Shown: piece after piece, positions 23,226 through 32,027 of the stretch
How the letters are laid out: each line of letters opens with the position of its first letter
Position numbering within the stretch: position 1 is the stretch's first letter
From: UBA4285 sp050944355
GTDB lineage: Bacteria > Bacillota > Clostridia > Lachnospirales > Lachnospiraceae
DNA: 46,010 nt
Assembly: GCA_050944355.1 (NCBI GenBank)
Contig: JBMNQX010000012.1
Location: forward strand, 1 to 46,010
Direction: 5' to 3'
Notes under the pieces: model-generated
Told to the model about the DNA's origin: nothing
Seen by the model: only the letters and a program-made list of their open reading frames with translations
Database searches by the model: none
Position numbers and translations under genes: made by a program

Positions 23226-24328
23226 GCATGTTTGTGACCTTTGCTGTTATCGCGTATAATGAAGAGAAAGCACTGCCGGGACTGCTCTCGCAGATTGCCG
23301 TGCAGGATTATCCGCACGATCAGATGGAAATTCTGCTGGTGAACAGTCTGTCTTCTGACGGCACGAGGAAGGTCATGGAAGACTTTCAGAAGAAGTACGG
23401 GGGACCGGACGACACCGGCGCATTTGCCAGGGTTGCGGTGCTGGAGAACCCGGGAAAGACGCTTCCCTGCGGCTGGAATGTGATTCTGAAAGAGATGCGG
23501 GGAGAAGCGGTTGTGCGCGTCGACGCGCATGCGCGGATTCCGGCGGATTTTGTGAGCCGGAGTGTGAAGGTGCTCGAGGAGGGCGAGGATGTCGCCGGAG
23601 GCAGGCGCCCGAATATCGCTGAGAAAGATACGCCGTGGGCGAACACGCTTCTGATGGCCGAGTCTTCGATGTTCGGCAGCAGCTTTGCGTCGTACCGCCG
23701 GGGCGGAAAAAAGACCGGCACTGCGAAGGAAAACGAAAAGCTGTATGTAAATTCGGTGTTTCACGGGATATACAGGAAAAAGGTTTTTGAGGACGTCGGG
23801 CCTTATAACGAGACGCTGAAGCGGACGGAAGACAATGAAATGCACTGGAGGATCCGCCAGGCAGGGTATAAAATCCGGTTTGCCCCGGAAATCATTTCCT
23901 GGGAGTACATACGGGGGTCGCTTCGCGCGATGCTGAGGCAGAAGGCTGCCAACGGATACTGGATTGCCCTGACCTGTGCCGTATGTCCGAAGTGTCTTTC
24001 GGCATTTTATTTTGTGCCGCTCATTTTTACGCTTCTCGCGGGCATCGGCACGGGAATTTCCGTGGCGGGCGCCGTGAGCGGGATGACAGGTATGTTTGTG
24101 CAGACGGTCCAGGTTCTGACGGGCCTGCTCTGGGGGATTTATATAACATTGGCTGTTCTGATGTCGATAGGCGCGGGGGTTCAGAACAAGAGCAGAAAAT
24201 ATTATTTCTGGATGCTTCCGGTTTTGTTTCTGCTTCTGCATGTCAGCTACGGGCTGGGGACGCTTTCGGGATTCATCAGTCTTCCGTTTAAGCGGCACAG
24301 CCTGAAAAAATCAGATGTTCAAGGCTGA
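23222..24328 (+). CDS. Glycosyltransferase family 2 with C-terminal membrane helices
   Basis: A 368-residue GT-A glycosyltransferase (GT2, ExoA/SuccA-like). The catalytic domain fills about residues 1-250: FAVIAYNEEKALPGLL at the start, and RVDAHARIP at the position of the DxD metal motif, so the second Asp is replaced by His. RTEDNEMHWRIRQAG is the ED region with the catalytic base. Three or four hydrophobic helices (about 255-355) anchor the C-terminus. It overlaps the phosphotransferase gene by four bases and is the first candidate to extend the lipid-linked sugar. Donor and linkage are unknown. Confidence 0.87.
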   Translation: MSMFVTFAVIAYNEEKALPGLLSQIAVQDYPHDQMEILLVNSLSSDGTRKVMEDFQKKYGGPDDTGAFARVAVLENPGKTLPCGWNVILKEMRGEAVVRVDAHARIPADFVSRSVKVLEEGEDVAGGRRPNIAEKDTPWANTLLMAESSMFGSSFASYRRGGKKTGTAKENEKLYVNSVFHGIYRKKVFEDVGPYNETLKRTEDNEMHWRIRQAGYKIRFAPEIISWEYIRGSLRAMLRQKAANGYWIALTCAVCPKCLSAFYFVPLIFTLLAGIGTGISVAGAVSGMTGMFVQTVQVLTGLLWGIYITLAVLMSIGAGVQNKSRKYYFWMLPVLFLLLHVSYGLGTLSGFISLPFKRHSLKKSDVQG

Positions 24329-24348
24329 AATGGGAAAGGACTGCGTTT

Positions 24349-26382
24349 ATGACTTCGTCAGGTGAAAAGAAAGACAGGATGCAGCTGTTTGTGCGGCGCT
24401 TATTCCTGATCATCATTGATATTTTCTGGCTGAATGCGACGACGATTTTTGCCCTTCTGGTTCGTTTTGACATGCATCTGAGTTTCATTCCGCCGGAGTA
24501 CTGGAGAGCGTATGTCCAGACGGCGATTCCCTTTACCATCATCGGGATCTGTATCTTCTGGATCTGCCGGATGTACCACAGTCTCTGGCAGTACGCCAGC
24601 ATTGCGGAAGCATATCGGATTTTCGAGGCGTGCATTCTGACGGAAATCTTTTATGCATTTCTCACGATGGTCACGTTTAACAGCATGCCGCGCTCGGTCT
24701 ATTTCGTGGGCGGCTGTTTTCTGATTCTGGCTGAGTGTTTTACGCGCTTCTTCTACCGCACGATCCGGCAGTTTCTTCATCGCTGGCGCGGCATCAAGGA
24801 CAACAACGACAGCACCCGGATCATGATCATCGGCGCCGGTGAAGCGGCCAACATTCTGGTGCGCGAGCTCCAGATGAGTCGGTATCTGGCCGGTTCGGAG
24901 GTCGTGTGCCTGATCGACGACGATCCGAGCAAGAAAGGAAAATATATCCGCGGCGTCAGAGTCGTGGGCGGCCGGGACAAGATCCGCCAGGCGGCCAGAG
25001 ATTTTCACGTCGATGAAATTATTTTCGCGGTTCCGTCCTGCTCGAATGAGGAAAAAGGAAAGATCCTCAACATCTGCAAAGAGACCAGCTGTAAGCTGAA
25101 GATTGTTCCGGGCGTGTACCAGATGGTGGACGGCGAGATCAATCTGCGGGATATCCGGGACGTCGATGTGCTGGACCTCCTGGGAAGAGACCCGATTCAG
25201 GTCGATCTCGAGTCGATCATGGGATATGTAAAGGGCAAGACGGTACTTGTCACGGGCGGCGGCGGCTCCATCGGTTCGGAGCTCTGCCGGCAGCTGATCA
25301 CGCACAAGCCGAAATGCCTGATAATTTTCGATATTTACGAAAACAACGCCTATGACATTCAGCAGGAACTGAAATTCAAATATCCGGACGCCAATGTCGT
25401 GACGCTGATCGGTTCGGTGAGAAACCGCGGCCGCCTGGCGGCGGTATTCTCGAAGTATCACCCGGATATCGTCTACCACGCGGCGGCCCACAAGCATGTG
25501 CCGCTGATGGAGGTCAGCCCGAACGAGGCCGTGAAGAACAACATCTTCGGGACGCTGAATGTCGTGCGCGCCGCGGACCGTTACGGCGTCGAGCGCTTTG
25601 TCATGATTTCGACGGACAAGGCGGTCAACCCGACAAATGTTATGGGCGCCACAAAGCGTATCTGTGAGATGATTATTCAGTACTACAACAACCGCAGCAA
25701 GACGGAATTTGTCGCGGTGCGGTTCGGCAATGTCCTGGGGAGCAACGGTTCGGTCATCCCTCTGTTCAAGAAGCAGATCGCGGCCGGCGGACCGGTGACG
25801 GTCACGGACCCGGATATCATCCGGTATTTCATGACGATTCCGGAAGCCGTGTCGCTGGTGCTGCAGGCCGGCGCGTATGCCAGGGGCGGAGAGATTTTCG
25901 TTCTGGACATGGGCAAGCCGGTAAAGATCGACGATCTTGCCAAGAACCTCATCCGGCTCTCGGGCTACACGCTGGGCGTAGATATGCAGATCCGCTATAC
26001 GGGCCTGCGCCCCGGCGAGAAGCTCTATGAAGAGATGCTGATGAAGGAAGAAGGCATGAAAGACACCGCCAACAAGATGATTCACATCGGAAAGCCGATC
26101 AAATTTGACCAGGAGCACTTCGAGGAACGCCTGGATAAGCTCAAAGAGGCTGCGTACAATGAGGTCGGAGACATCCGCCCGCTGCTGCATGAGCTGGCGC
26201 CGACCTATCATCCGGAGCGCGGAGGCGAATCCGCCGTCAATGCGGCCGCCAAACTGGAACTCGCGCGCAAGCGGGAGGCCGAAGAGCGGGCAGCGGAGGA
26301 GAACGCCTCACAGGCGGCCAAAGAGGCAGAGAAAGAGGCGCTGGCGAGCGGACGCAGCTCAGAAAGAGAGGGCGAGCGATGA
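24349..26382 (+). CDS. UDP-GlcNAc 4,6-dehydratase, WbpM/PglF type
   Basis: A 677-residue membrane-bound nucleotide-sugar dehydratase. Four hydrophobic segments occupy about residues 15-137. A first Rossmann-like domain (IMIIGAGEAANIL, about 158-260) precedes the catalytic SDR domain with NAD motif TGGGGSIGS (302-310), STDKAVNP (421-428) and MGATK (432-436). Met replaces the usual SDR tyrosine, as in other long dehydratases of this type. It would make UDP-4-keto-6-deoxy sugar for the aminotransferase. The last ~60 residues are an Ala/Glu/Lys/Arg-rich charged tail beyond the usual end. GGAAAGGA precedes the ATG, and it overlaps the next gene by four bases. Confidence 0.92.
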   Translation: MTSSGEKKDRMQLFVRRLFLIIIDIFWLNATTIFALLVRFDMHLSFIPPEYWRAYVQTAIPFTIIGICIFWICRMYHSLWQYASIAEAYRIFEACILTEIFYAFLTMVTFNSMPRSVYFVGGCFLILAECFTRFFYRTIRQFLHRWRGIKDNNDSTRIMIIGAGEAANILVRELQMSRYLAGSEVVCLIDDDPSKKGKYIRGVRVVGGRDKIRQAARDFHVDEIIFAVPSCSNEEKGKILNICKETSCKLKIVPGVYQMVDGEINLRDIRDVDVLDLLGRDPIQVDLESIMGYVKGKTVLVTGGGGSIGSELCRQLITHKPKCLIIFDIYENNAYDIQQELKFKYPDANVVTLIGSVRNRGRLAAVFSKYHPDIVYHAAAHKHVPLMEVSPNEAVKNNIFGTLNVVRAADRYGVERFVMISTDKAVNPTNVMGATKRICEMIIQYYNNRSKTEFVAVRFGNVLGSNGSVIPLFKKQIAAGGPVTVTDPDIIRYFMTIPEAVSLVLQAGAYARGGEIFVLDMGKPVKIDDLAKNLIRLSGYTLGVDMQIRYTGLRPGEKLYEEMLMKEEGMKDTANKMIHIGKPIKFDQEHFEERLDKLKEAAYNEVGDIRPLLHELAPTYHPERGGESAVNAAAKLELARKREAEERAAEENASQAAKEAEKEALASGRSSEREGER

Positions 26383-27455
26383 AAAAACTTGTCATCAACG
26401 GGGCATTTCTCTCAGAGCCGATAACCGGCGTTCAGCGCTATGCGAGAGAGACGCTCGCGTGTCTCGACAAAAGGCTCTCGGACGTGGCCGTTGAAATTGC
26501 GGTTCCGGGTGATCTCCCGGAAGAGGCGATTCCGGCGTATGAGAATATCCCGGCTGTGCGGCTCGGCAGTGTCGGAAAGAGCATCCGCTGGTGGGAGCAG
26601 CGCGAGCTCGGGCCGTACCTGAAAGAAAAGCAGACGTTCGGAATTCACCTGTGCAATACGTTTCCGCTCTCATGGCCCAGGGGACTGATTCAGATTCATG
26701 ATATTGTCTACAAAACGAGAGAACCACTGCTCTCGCCGGGGCCGGACAAGAAAGAAATCGTTTTCCGCAGACTTCTGTATAAGAAGGCGTTTGACGAGGC
26801 AGATGAGCTGGCGACGGACAGCTGCTTCTCGCGGCATGAGATATTAAACTGCTATAATCCGAAGAATCCGCGGATCACGATCACGGGCTGCGGATGGCAG
26901 CATTTTCTTAAAGTGGAGCCGGACGACGGGGTTTTTGCCAGAAATCCGAAGATTATTCCGGGCAATTATTTTCTGTTCTGCGGCTCGCTTTCCAAATACA
27001 AAAATGTTCCGTGGGTGGTGCACAACGCGCAGCTGCACCCGGAGCTCTGGTATGTGATCAGCGGCGGCGATTTCGGCGAGACCGATCTGGGGCAGAATCT
27101 GCCGAATGTCATTCTGACAGGGCGGATCAGCGACGGTGAGATGAAGTCTCTGATGCAGCACTGCCGGGCATTTCTGTTCCCGTCAAAGTACGAGGGGTTC
27201 GGCATTCCGCCGATGGAAGCCCTCTCGTGCGGCGCGCAGATCATCGTGTCCGACATCCCGGTCATGCATGAGATATACGGACAGACCGCCCGGTATGTGG
27301 ATCCGGACTCTCCGAACTATGATCTGGAGGATATGCTGAAAACGCAGACGGCGCCGGCGCAGAACGTACTGATGCACTATTCGTGGGACAAGACGGCAGC
27401 GGCTCTCTCGCGGCCGATTCACAGACTGGCCGACAAACTGAGAGTCGAAGGGTAA
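26379..27455 (+). CDS. Glycosyltransferase family 4, first of three
   Basis: A 358-residue GT-B fold glycosyltransferase. The acceptor half opens with FLSEPITGVQRYARE, a typical GT4 N-terminus, and the donor half has YFLFCGSLSKYKNV and the EGFGIPPMEALSCGAQIIVSD box, whose Glu pair contacts the nucleotide sugar. There is no membrane segment, so it should act at the inner membrane face on lipid-linked glycan. It overlaps the dehydratase gene by four bases and is 16 bases from the next glycosyltransferase. Sugar specificity cannot be read from the sequence. Confidence 0.88.
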   Translation: MKKLVINGAFLSEPITGVQRYARETLACLDKRLSDVAVEIAVPGDLPEEAIPAYENIPAVRLGSVGKSIRWWEQRELGPYLKEKQTFGIHLCNTFPLSWPRGLIQIHDIVYKTREPLLSPGPDKKEIVFRRLLYKKAFDEADELATDSCFSRHEILNCYNPKNPRITITGCGWQHFLKVEPDDGVFARNPKIIPGNYFLFCGSLSKYKNVPWVVHNAQLHPELWYVISGGDFGETDLGQNLPNVILTGRISDGEMKSLMQHCRAFLFPSKYEGFGIPPMEALSCGAQIIVSDIPVMHEIYGQTARYVDPDSPNYDLEDMLKTQTAPAQNVLMHYSWDKTAAALSRPIHRLADKLRVEG

Positions 27456-27471
27456 GACAGGAAAAGAAAGA

Positions 27472-28584
27472 ATGAAAAAAATCCGGATTGCGGCGGACGC
27501 AAGAAACCTCGGCAGCCGGCCCAGCGGAGTCGGGATGTATTTCTATGATTTCCTGAAAATCCTGGGAAAGGATGAGCGGTTTGAGTTCATTCTTTTAACC
27601 GATGTACAGACAAGCGAATATATGAAACAGTGCCGCGGCGCAGGCATGGAAGTGCGCGCGTACGGGACGGCGGTCAATGTCTCTTCGGCGGTTTTCCGCT
27701 ATTTCCGCTGGATTAAAAAGGAACTTGAGACAGTCAGGCCGGATCTCTTCTGGGAAGTCAATTCTCTGATTCCGGTCCGTCTCGGCGGAAACTTCCGCAC
27801 GATGATCACGATTCACGACATGTTTCCGCTGGAATATCCGCAGTACGTGGGCCGTGTCTACAGTCTGTATTTCCGGCTTGCCTTGCGGAGGACGCTGAAA
27901 GACACGGACATGATTCTGTACAATTCAGAGCAGACGCGCAAATCGACGCTGAACTTTTTCCCGCAGGCAGCAGAAAAGAAAAGCGCCGACTCCTATATCA
28001 TCGCGCATCCGCTGCGGATCCGCAGAGATCTGACCGACCAGAATTATTTTCTGTACGTCGGCAACATGGAACTGCGCAAGGGCGTCGATATTCTGCTCAA
28101 AGCCTACGAAAAGTACAGATCGGGCGGTGGAAAGCGGCCGCTCGTTCTGGCCGGCAAAATACAGGAAGAGCCGATCGGCGGACTCATCCGGCAGATGCAG
28201 GAAAAAGTGCCGGGGATAACATATAAAAATTACGTCCCGCACGAGGAAAAACACGCGCTCTACGCGGCCTGCTCCTGTTTTGTTTTTCCGAGCCGGGCAG
28301 AAGGCTTCGGCATGCCGGTGATCGAAGTCATGAAATTCTATAAGCCGGTCATTGTGAGCGATCTTCCGATTTACAATGAAATTGAAGGGCCGGGAGTTCT
28401 GCGCACTTCGCCGTGGTCAGGCACGGATGAAGAAAGAATCAGCGCTCTGGCCTCTTCTCTGGCAGCCTTTGACGCAGACCCGGACAAGAGCGTTGACCGG
28501 GCAAAGTATGATGAAGTCATCGGGCGGTACAGCCCGGAACGGCTCGGAAGAATCGTGTCGGACTTCATCGTGGAGAATGTCTGA
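27472..28584 (+). CDS. Glycosyltransferase family 4, second of three
   Basis: A 370-residue GT-B glycosyltransferase. The N-terminus IRIAADARNLGSRPSGVGMY and the TIHDMFPLEYP loop are characteristic of mannosyl/rhamnosyl-type GT4 enzymes, though the sugar is unproven. The donor domain has YFLYVGNMELRKGVDILLKAY and EGFGMPVIEVMKFYKPVIVSD. It is soluble with no signal peptide. The stop codon shares one base with the next start codon (ATG at 28584), so the two enzymes are translationally coupled. AAAGAAAG serves as the ribosome site. Confidence 0.88.
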   Translation: MKKIRIAADARNLGSRPSGVGMYFYDFLKILGKDERFEFILLTDVQTSEYMKQCRGAGMEVRAYGTAVNVSSAVFRYFRWIKKELETVRPDLFWEVNSLIPVRLGGNFRTMITIHDMFPLEYPQYVGRVYSLYFRLALRRTLKDTDMILYNSEQTRKSTLNFFPQAAEKKSADSYIIAHPLRIRRDLTDQNYFLYVGNMELRKGVDILLKAYEKYRSGGGKRPLVLAGKIQEEPIGGLIRQMQEKVPGITYKNYVPHEEKHALYAACSCFVFPSRAEGFGMPVIEVMKFYKPVIVSDLPIYNEIEGPGVLRTSPWSGTDEERISALASSLAAFDADPDKSVDRAKYDEVIGRYSPERLGRIVSDFIVENV

Positions 28585-29867
28585 TGAGTACCGGTGGAGT
28601 GCTGGGAGCGGCCGAAAAGCTGCGCCCTCTGCTTAAAAAAGTGATTCCCCAGTCGGTTCTCTCGGATCTGAAGGCAAAAGCGATTCTGGGAAAAGTTCCG
28701 GAAATCGAAAAAAATCTGGCGCCCTTTGATCCGTCGGCGAGGCGTCCCGGCGTCAGTCTGATCGGCAATATAAAAGCGCCGACAGGACTCGGACAGAGCA
28801 TGCGCCTCGTGGGTGAAATTCTGCAGGCCGCAGGCGTCCCTTTTGCCGTGCAGCCGTGGGTGGTTCCCACCGACGCGGCGACAGAAGCCGATCCCTTTGC
28901 GGACCTTGAGACAGCCGATGACAAATACGGAATCAACCTCATCCACGTAAACCCCTCGGAGTTCCCGCTCCCGTTTCTGGACCTCGGGACGGAGCGCTTC
29001 TCGGGGCACTATAATATTGCGTACTGGCTCTGGGAGCTCAAAGAGTTTCCGGAAGAGTGGAAGGCGAGCATCCGCCTCGCCGATGAAATCTGGACGCCGT
29101 CCGGCTTTATCACGGACACACTGAAGCGCGTGACCGACAAGCCGGTTCTGACTGTCCCGTATCCGGTAAAGACCTGCGCCGATCCCGCGTGGAACCGGGA
29201 GCGCTTCGGCCTGCCGGAAGACCGTTTTTTGTTTCTGGTCATGTACGACGGCGGCAGCCGGGCAGAGAGAAAAAATCCGGCAGCGGCCATCGAGGCATAC
29301 AGGAAGGCGTTTGGCGGGCACGAGGACGAGGCGGTGTCCGGGTATGCCGGAACCGGTCTGGTGCTCAAAGTGCACGAGGAGACTCCGGAGCAGAGTGCGC
29401 AGCGCGAGGCGCTGTGCGCGGGGCTTGACAATGTGTATGTGATCGGCGGAAATCTTCCGAAATCACAGGTCGATGCTCTGACGGCTGCCTGTGACGTCTT
29501 TGTCAGTCTGCACCGGGCCGAAGGGTTCGGCCTGGTTATAGCAGAGGCCATGGATCTGGGGACGCCGGTGATCACGACGAACTGGTCGGCCAATACCGAA
29601 TTCACGGATGAGACCTGTGCCTGCATGGTCCCGTACACGCTTGTGCCGATCCGAAAGACGTCAGGCGCTTTCCAAAAGGGAATGCACTGGGCAGAACCGG
29701 ATATATCCGCAGCGGCCGGTTTTATGAGACAGCTATACACAGACAGAAATTTCTATGCTAAAATAAAACGCGCGGCTTTTCAGACTGTAAAAGAAAAACT
29801 GAGTCTGAAACGGCCGGCAGAAACGGCCGCCGCGCGGATACAGGAGATCTGCGACCGCTTTGGCTGA
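28584..29867 (+). CDS. Glycosyltransferase family 4, third of three
   Basis: A 427-residue GT-B glycosyltransferase with a ~50-residue N-terminal extension before the GT domain. GNIKAPTGLGQSMRLV is the acceptor-side glycine-rich loop. The donor side has FLVMYDGGSRAERKNP and LHRAEGFGLVIAEAMDLGTP. Hydrophobic content is low, so it should be peripheral. It starts one base inside the previous stop codon and precedes the ABC permease by 21 bases. With the GT2 enzyme and the other two GT4 enzymes, four extension enzymes are available for a repeat unit of up to about five sugars (inference). Confidence 0.87.
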   Translation: MSTGGVLGAAEKLRPLLKKVIPQSVLSDLKAKAILGKVPEIEKNLAPFDPSARRPGVSLIGNIKAPTGLGQSMRLVGEILQAAGVPFAVQPWVVPTDAATEADPFADLETADDKYGINLIHVNPSEFPLPFLDLGTERFSGHYNIAYWLWELKEFPEEWKASIRLADEIWTPSGFITDTLKRVTDKPVLTVPYPVKTCADPAWNRERFGLPEDRFLFLVMYDGGSRAERKNPAAAIEAYRKAFGGHEDEAVSGYAGTGLVLKVHEETPEQSAQREALCAGLDNVYVIGGNLPKSQVDALTAACDVFVSLHRAEGFGLVIAEAMDLGTPVITTNWSANTEFTDETCACMVPYTLVPIRKTSGAFQKGMHWAEPDISAAAGFMRQLYTDRNFYAKIKRAAFQTVKEKLSLKRPAETAAARIQEICDRFG

Positions 29868-29888
29868 CAGATTTTTGCAGAGGAAACA

Positions 29889-30674
29889 ATGATAAAAGAC
29901 ATAAAAGAGATTTACGCATACCGCGAGATGATCGCGACGCTGGTGCGCAAGGATCTGCGCGGGCGCTACAAAGGCTCCGTGCTGGGATTCTTATGGACAT
30001 TTATAAACCCGCTGTTCCAGCTGCTGATTTACACCATGGTCTTCTCTGTGATTATGAAGTCCGGTGAAGATCAGTACTACCTGTTTCTGTTTGTCTGCCT
30101 GATCCCCTGGATGTTTTTCGCTACCAGTCTTCAGGACGGATCGATTTCCATTATCCGGGAACAGGACATGGTAAAGAAAATATATTTTCCGCGGGCGGTC
30201 CTTCCGATCGCGACGGTGACCAGCGCTTTTGTGAATATGCTCCTGACGTTCATCGTAGTTATCGCGGTGACGCTGATTTCCGGCCGCGGCATCAACCCGA
30301 AGGCGCTGGCGTGTCTGCCGATCGTCATGATCGTCGAGTACGTTCTGTGCCTGGGCGTCGCTTTTATTGCTTCGGCGCTGACAGTATACCTGCGCGATCT
30401 GCAGTATATTTTCGGTATATTTGTCATGGGGCTGCAGTATGCGTCTCCGGTTATGTACCGTGTGGACAACGGCCTCGTGCCAGACAGTCTCATGTGGATT
30501 TTCAAGCTGAATCCGATGACGTCGATTCTCAACAGCTACCGCGACTGTCTGTATGACAAGGTGATTCCGGATTTCGGAGAGCTGGGATACGGTTTTATTT
30601 TCGGCGTCGTGCTTACAATAGTCGGTTTTATTCTCTTCGAGCATCTGCAGAAGGGTTTTGCCGAAAACTTCTGA
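29889..30674 (+). CDS. Polysaccharide ABC transporter permease (Wzm/TagG type)
   Basis: A 261-residue ABC-2 type permease with about six membrane helices. The N-terminal amphipathic segment YREMIATLVRKDLRGRYKGSVLGFLW is the interface typical of Wzm, TagG and RfbA-type exporters. The membrane core includes CLIPWMFFATSLQDG and the SPVMYRVDNG loop before the last helices. With the adjoining ATPase it would move an undecaprenyl-linked glycan across the membrane. It overlaps nothing; the ATPase ATG lies 16 bases after its stop codon. Confidence 0.93.
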   Translation: MIKDIKEIYAYREMIATLVRKDLRGRYKGSVLGFLWTFINPLFQLLIYTMVFSVIMKSGEDQYYLFLFVCLIPWMFFATSLQDGSISIIREQDMVKKIYFPRAVLPIATVTSAFVNMLLTFIVVIAVTLISGRGINPKALACLPIVMIVEYVLCLGVAFIASALTVYLRDLQYIFGIFVMGLQYASPVMYRVDNGLVPDSLMWIFKLNPMTSILNSYRDCLYDKVIPDFGELGYGFIFGVVLTIVGFILFEHLQKGFAENF

Positions 30675-30690
30675 TGTCTGGAGAAATCAG

Positions 30691-31977
30691 ATGGACAATG
30701 AATACGCTATCGAAGTCAACAATATAACAAAATCATTCAAGGTCTACTACGACAAGTCCAATTCGCTTAAGGAGAAAGCCATTTTCTGGAGGCGGAACCG
30801 CCACGAAAACCGTGAGATCATCAAAGGGATCAGTTTCAAGGTAAAGAAAGGCGAATCCATCGGTCTGGTCGGCAAGAACGGATGCGGCAAGTCGACGACG
30901 CTCAAACTGCTGTCGAGAATCATCTATCCGGACAGCGGTTCGATAAAGATCAACGGGCGCGTGAGCTCCCTGATCGAGCTGGGGGCCGGTTTCCACCCGG
31001 ACATGAGCGGACGGGAGAATATTTACACCAACGCGTCGATTTTCGGCCTGACGAAGAAAGAGATCGATGCGCGCCTGGACGATATCATTGAATTTTCAGA
31101 ACTCGGCGATTTCATCAATGAGCCGGTGCGCACGTATTCCTCCGGAATGTACATGCGCCTGGCCTTTTCGGTCGCCATCAACGTAGATGCGGATGTGCTG
31201 CTGATCGATGAAATTCTTGCTGTCGGTGATGCCAATTTCCAGCGAAAGTGCTATAACAAACTTCGGGAAATCAAGGGCGAGGGCACGACGATCGTCATCG
31301 TCTCGCACGACCTGAGTTCCATTGAGCAGTTCTGCGACCGGTCTCTGTGGATCAAGGACGGAAAGATCGAGAAAGAAGGTCCGCCGAAGGAAGTGCATCT
31401 GGCGTACCTCGACTATATGAACGCGGCGGCGATCGCCCGTCAGAAGGCGGAGCTGGAGAAAAAGAAACGCGAGCAGGCGGAAGCGGCCAAGAAACAGGCC
31501 GAGGAAGAGAGAAAACGCAAGGAAGAGGAAAAGCGGAAAGCGGCGGCCAGGCTGCGGTATGGCAGTCAGGATGCTATGTTCACGGAAATTCATCTGCTGG
31601 ATGAAAAGGGCCAGGACAGCAATTCCTTCACGACAGGAGAGCCGCTGACGCTGAATCTTCATTATACGGTAAAGAAAAAGGTCTCGGACTGCGTATTTGG
31701 TTTCGGAATTTTCCGTTCGGACGGCCTCTGGGTTTATGGCACGAATACCAGAATTGACCGTCTCCCGAATTTCGATATCGAGAAGGACGGGAGTTACACG
31801 GTAAAGATCGATCATCTGAACCTGATACCGGGTTCTTACTGGTGTGATATCACAATTGAGTACGGAGCCGGAATTCCGGTCGACTACTACAAGAAGGCGC
31901 TGAAATTCACGGTCTTCAGCAATACGTCGGATGTCGGCATCGCGCGGTTTCCGCACAGCTGGGAGCTGGATATCTGA
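30691..31977 (+). CDS. Polysaccharide ABC transporter ATPase with C-terminal domain (Wzt type)
   Basis: A 428-residue ATPase partner of the permease. Residues 1-245 form the ABC domain: Walker A GKNGCGKST (61-69), signature YSSGM (149-153), Walker B LLIDE (170-174) and H-loop His206. Residues ~247-288 are an unusual Lys/Glu/Ala-rich helix, and ~289-428 form a beta-rich Wzt_C-like domain. In O-antigen systems that domain binds the modified non-reducing end of the glycan. The start at 30691 follows GGAGAA; an ATG eleven codons earlier lies inside the permease gene. The next gene begins 50 bases downstream. Confidence 0.92.
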   Translation: MDNEYAIEVNNITKSFKVYYDKSNSLKEKAIFWRRNRHENREIIKGISFKVKKGESIGLVGKNGCGKSTTLKLLSRIIYPDSGSIKINGRVSSLIELGAGFHPDMSGRENIYTNASIFGLTKKEIDARLDDIIEFSELGDFINEPVRTYSSGMYMRLAFSVAINVDADVLLIDEILAVGDANFQRKCYNKLREIKGEGTTIVIVSHDLSSIEQFCDRSLWIKDGKIEKEGPPKEVHLAYLDYMNAAAIARQKAELEKKKREQAEAAKKQAEEERKRKEEEKRKAAARLRYGSQDAMFTEIHLLDEKGQDSNSFTTGEPLTLNLHYTVKKKVSDCVFGFGIFRSDGLWVYGTNTRIDRLPNFDIEKDGSYTVKIDHLNLIPGSYWCDITIEYGAGIPVDYYKKALKFTVFSNTSDVGIARFPHSWELDI

Positions 31978-32027
31978 AGAGGAAGAGGGGGGAAAGTGTT
32001 GACGGATGAAATAGAAAGGATCAGAGG

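Noticed and set aside
24400..26211. A 603-codon minus-strand open frame opposite the 4,6-dehydratase
   Set aside because: It is antisense to a gene with every expected catalytic motif and shows the same composition artefact.
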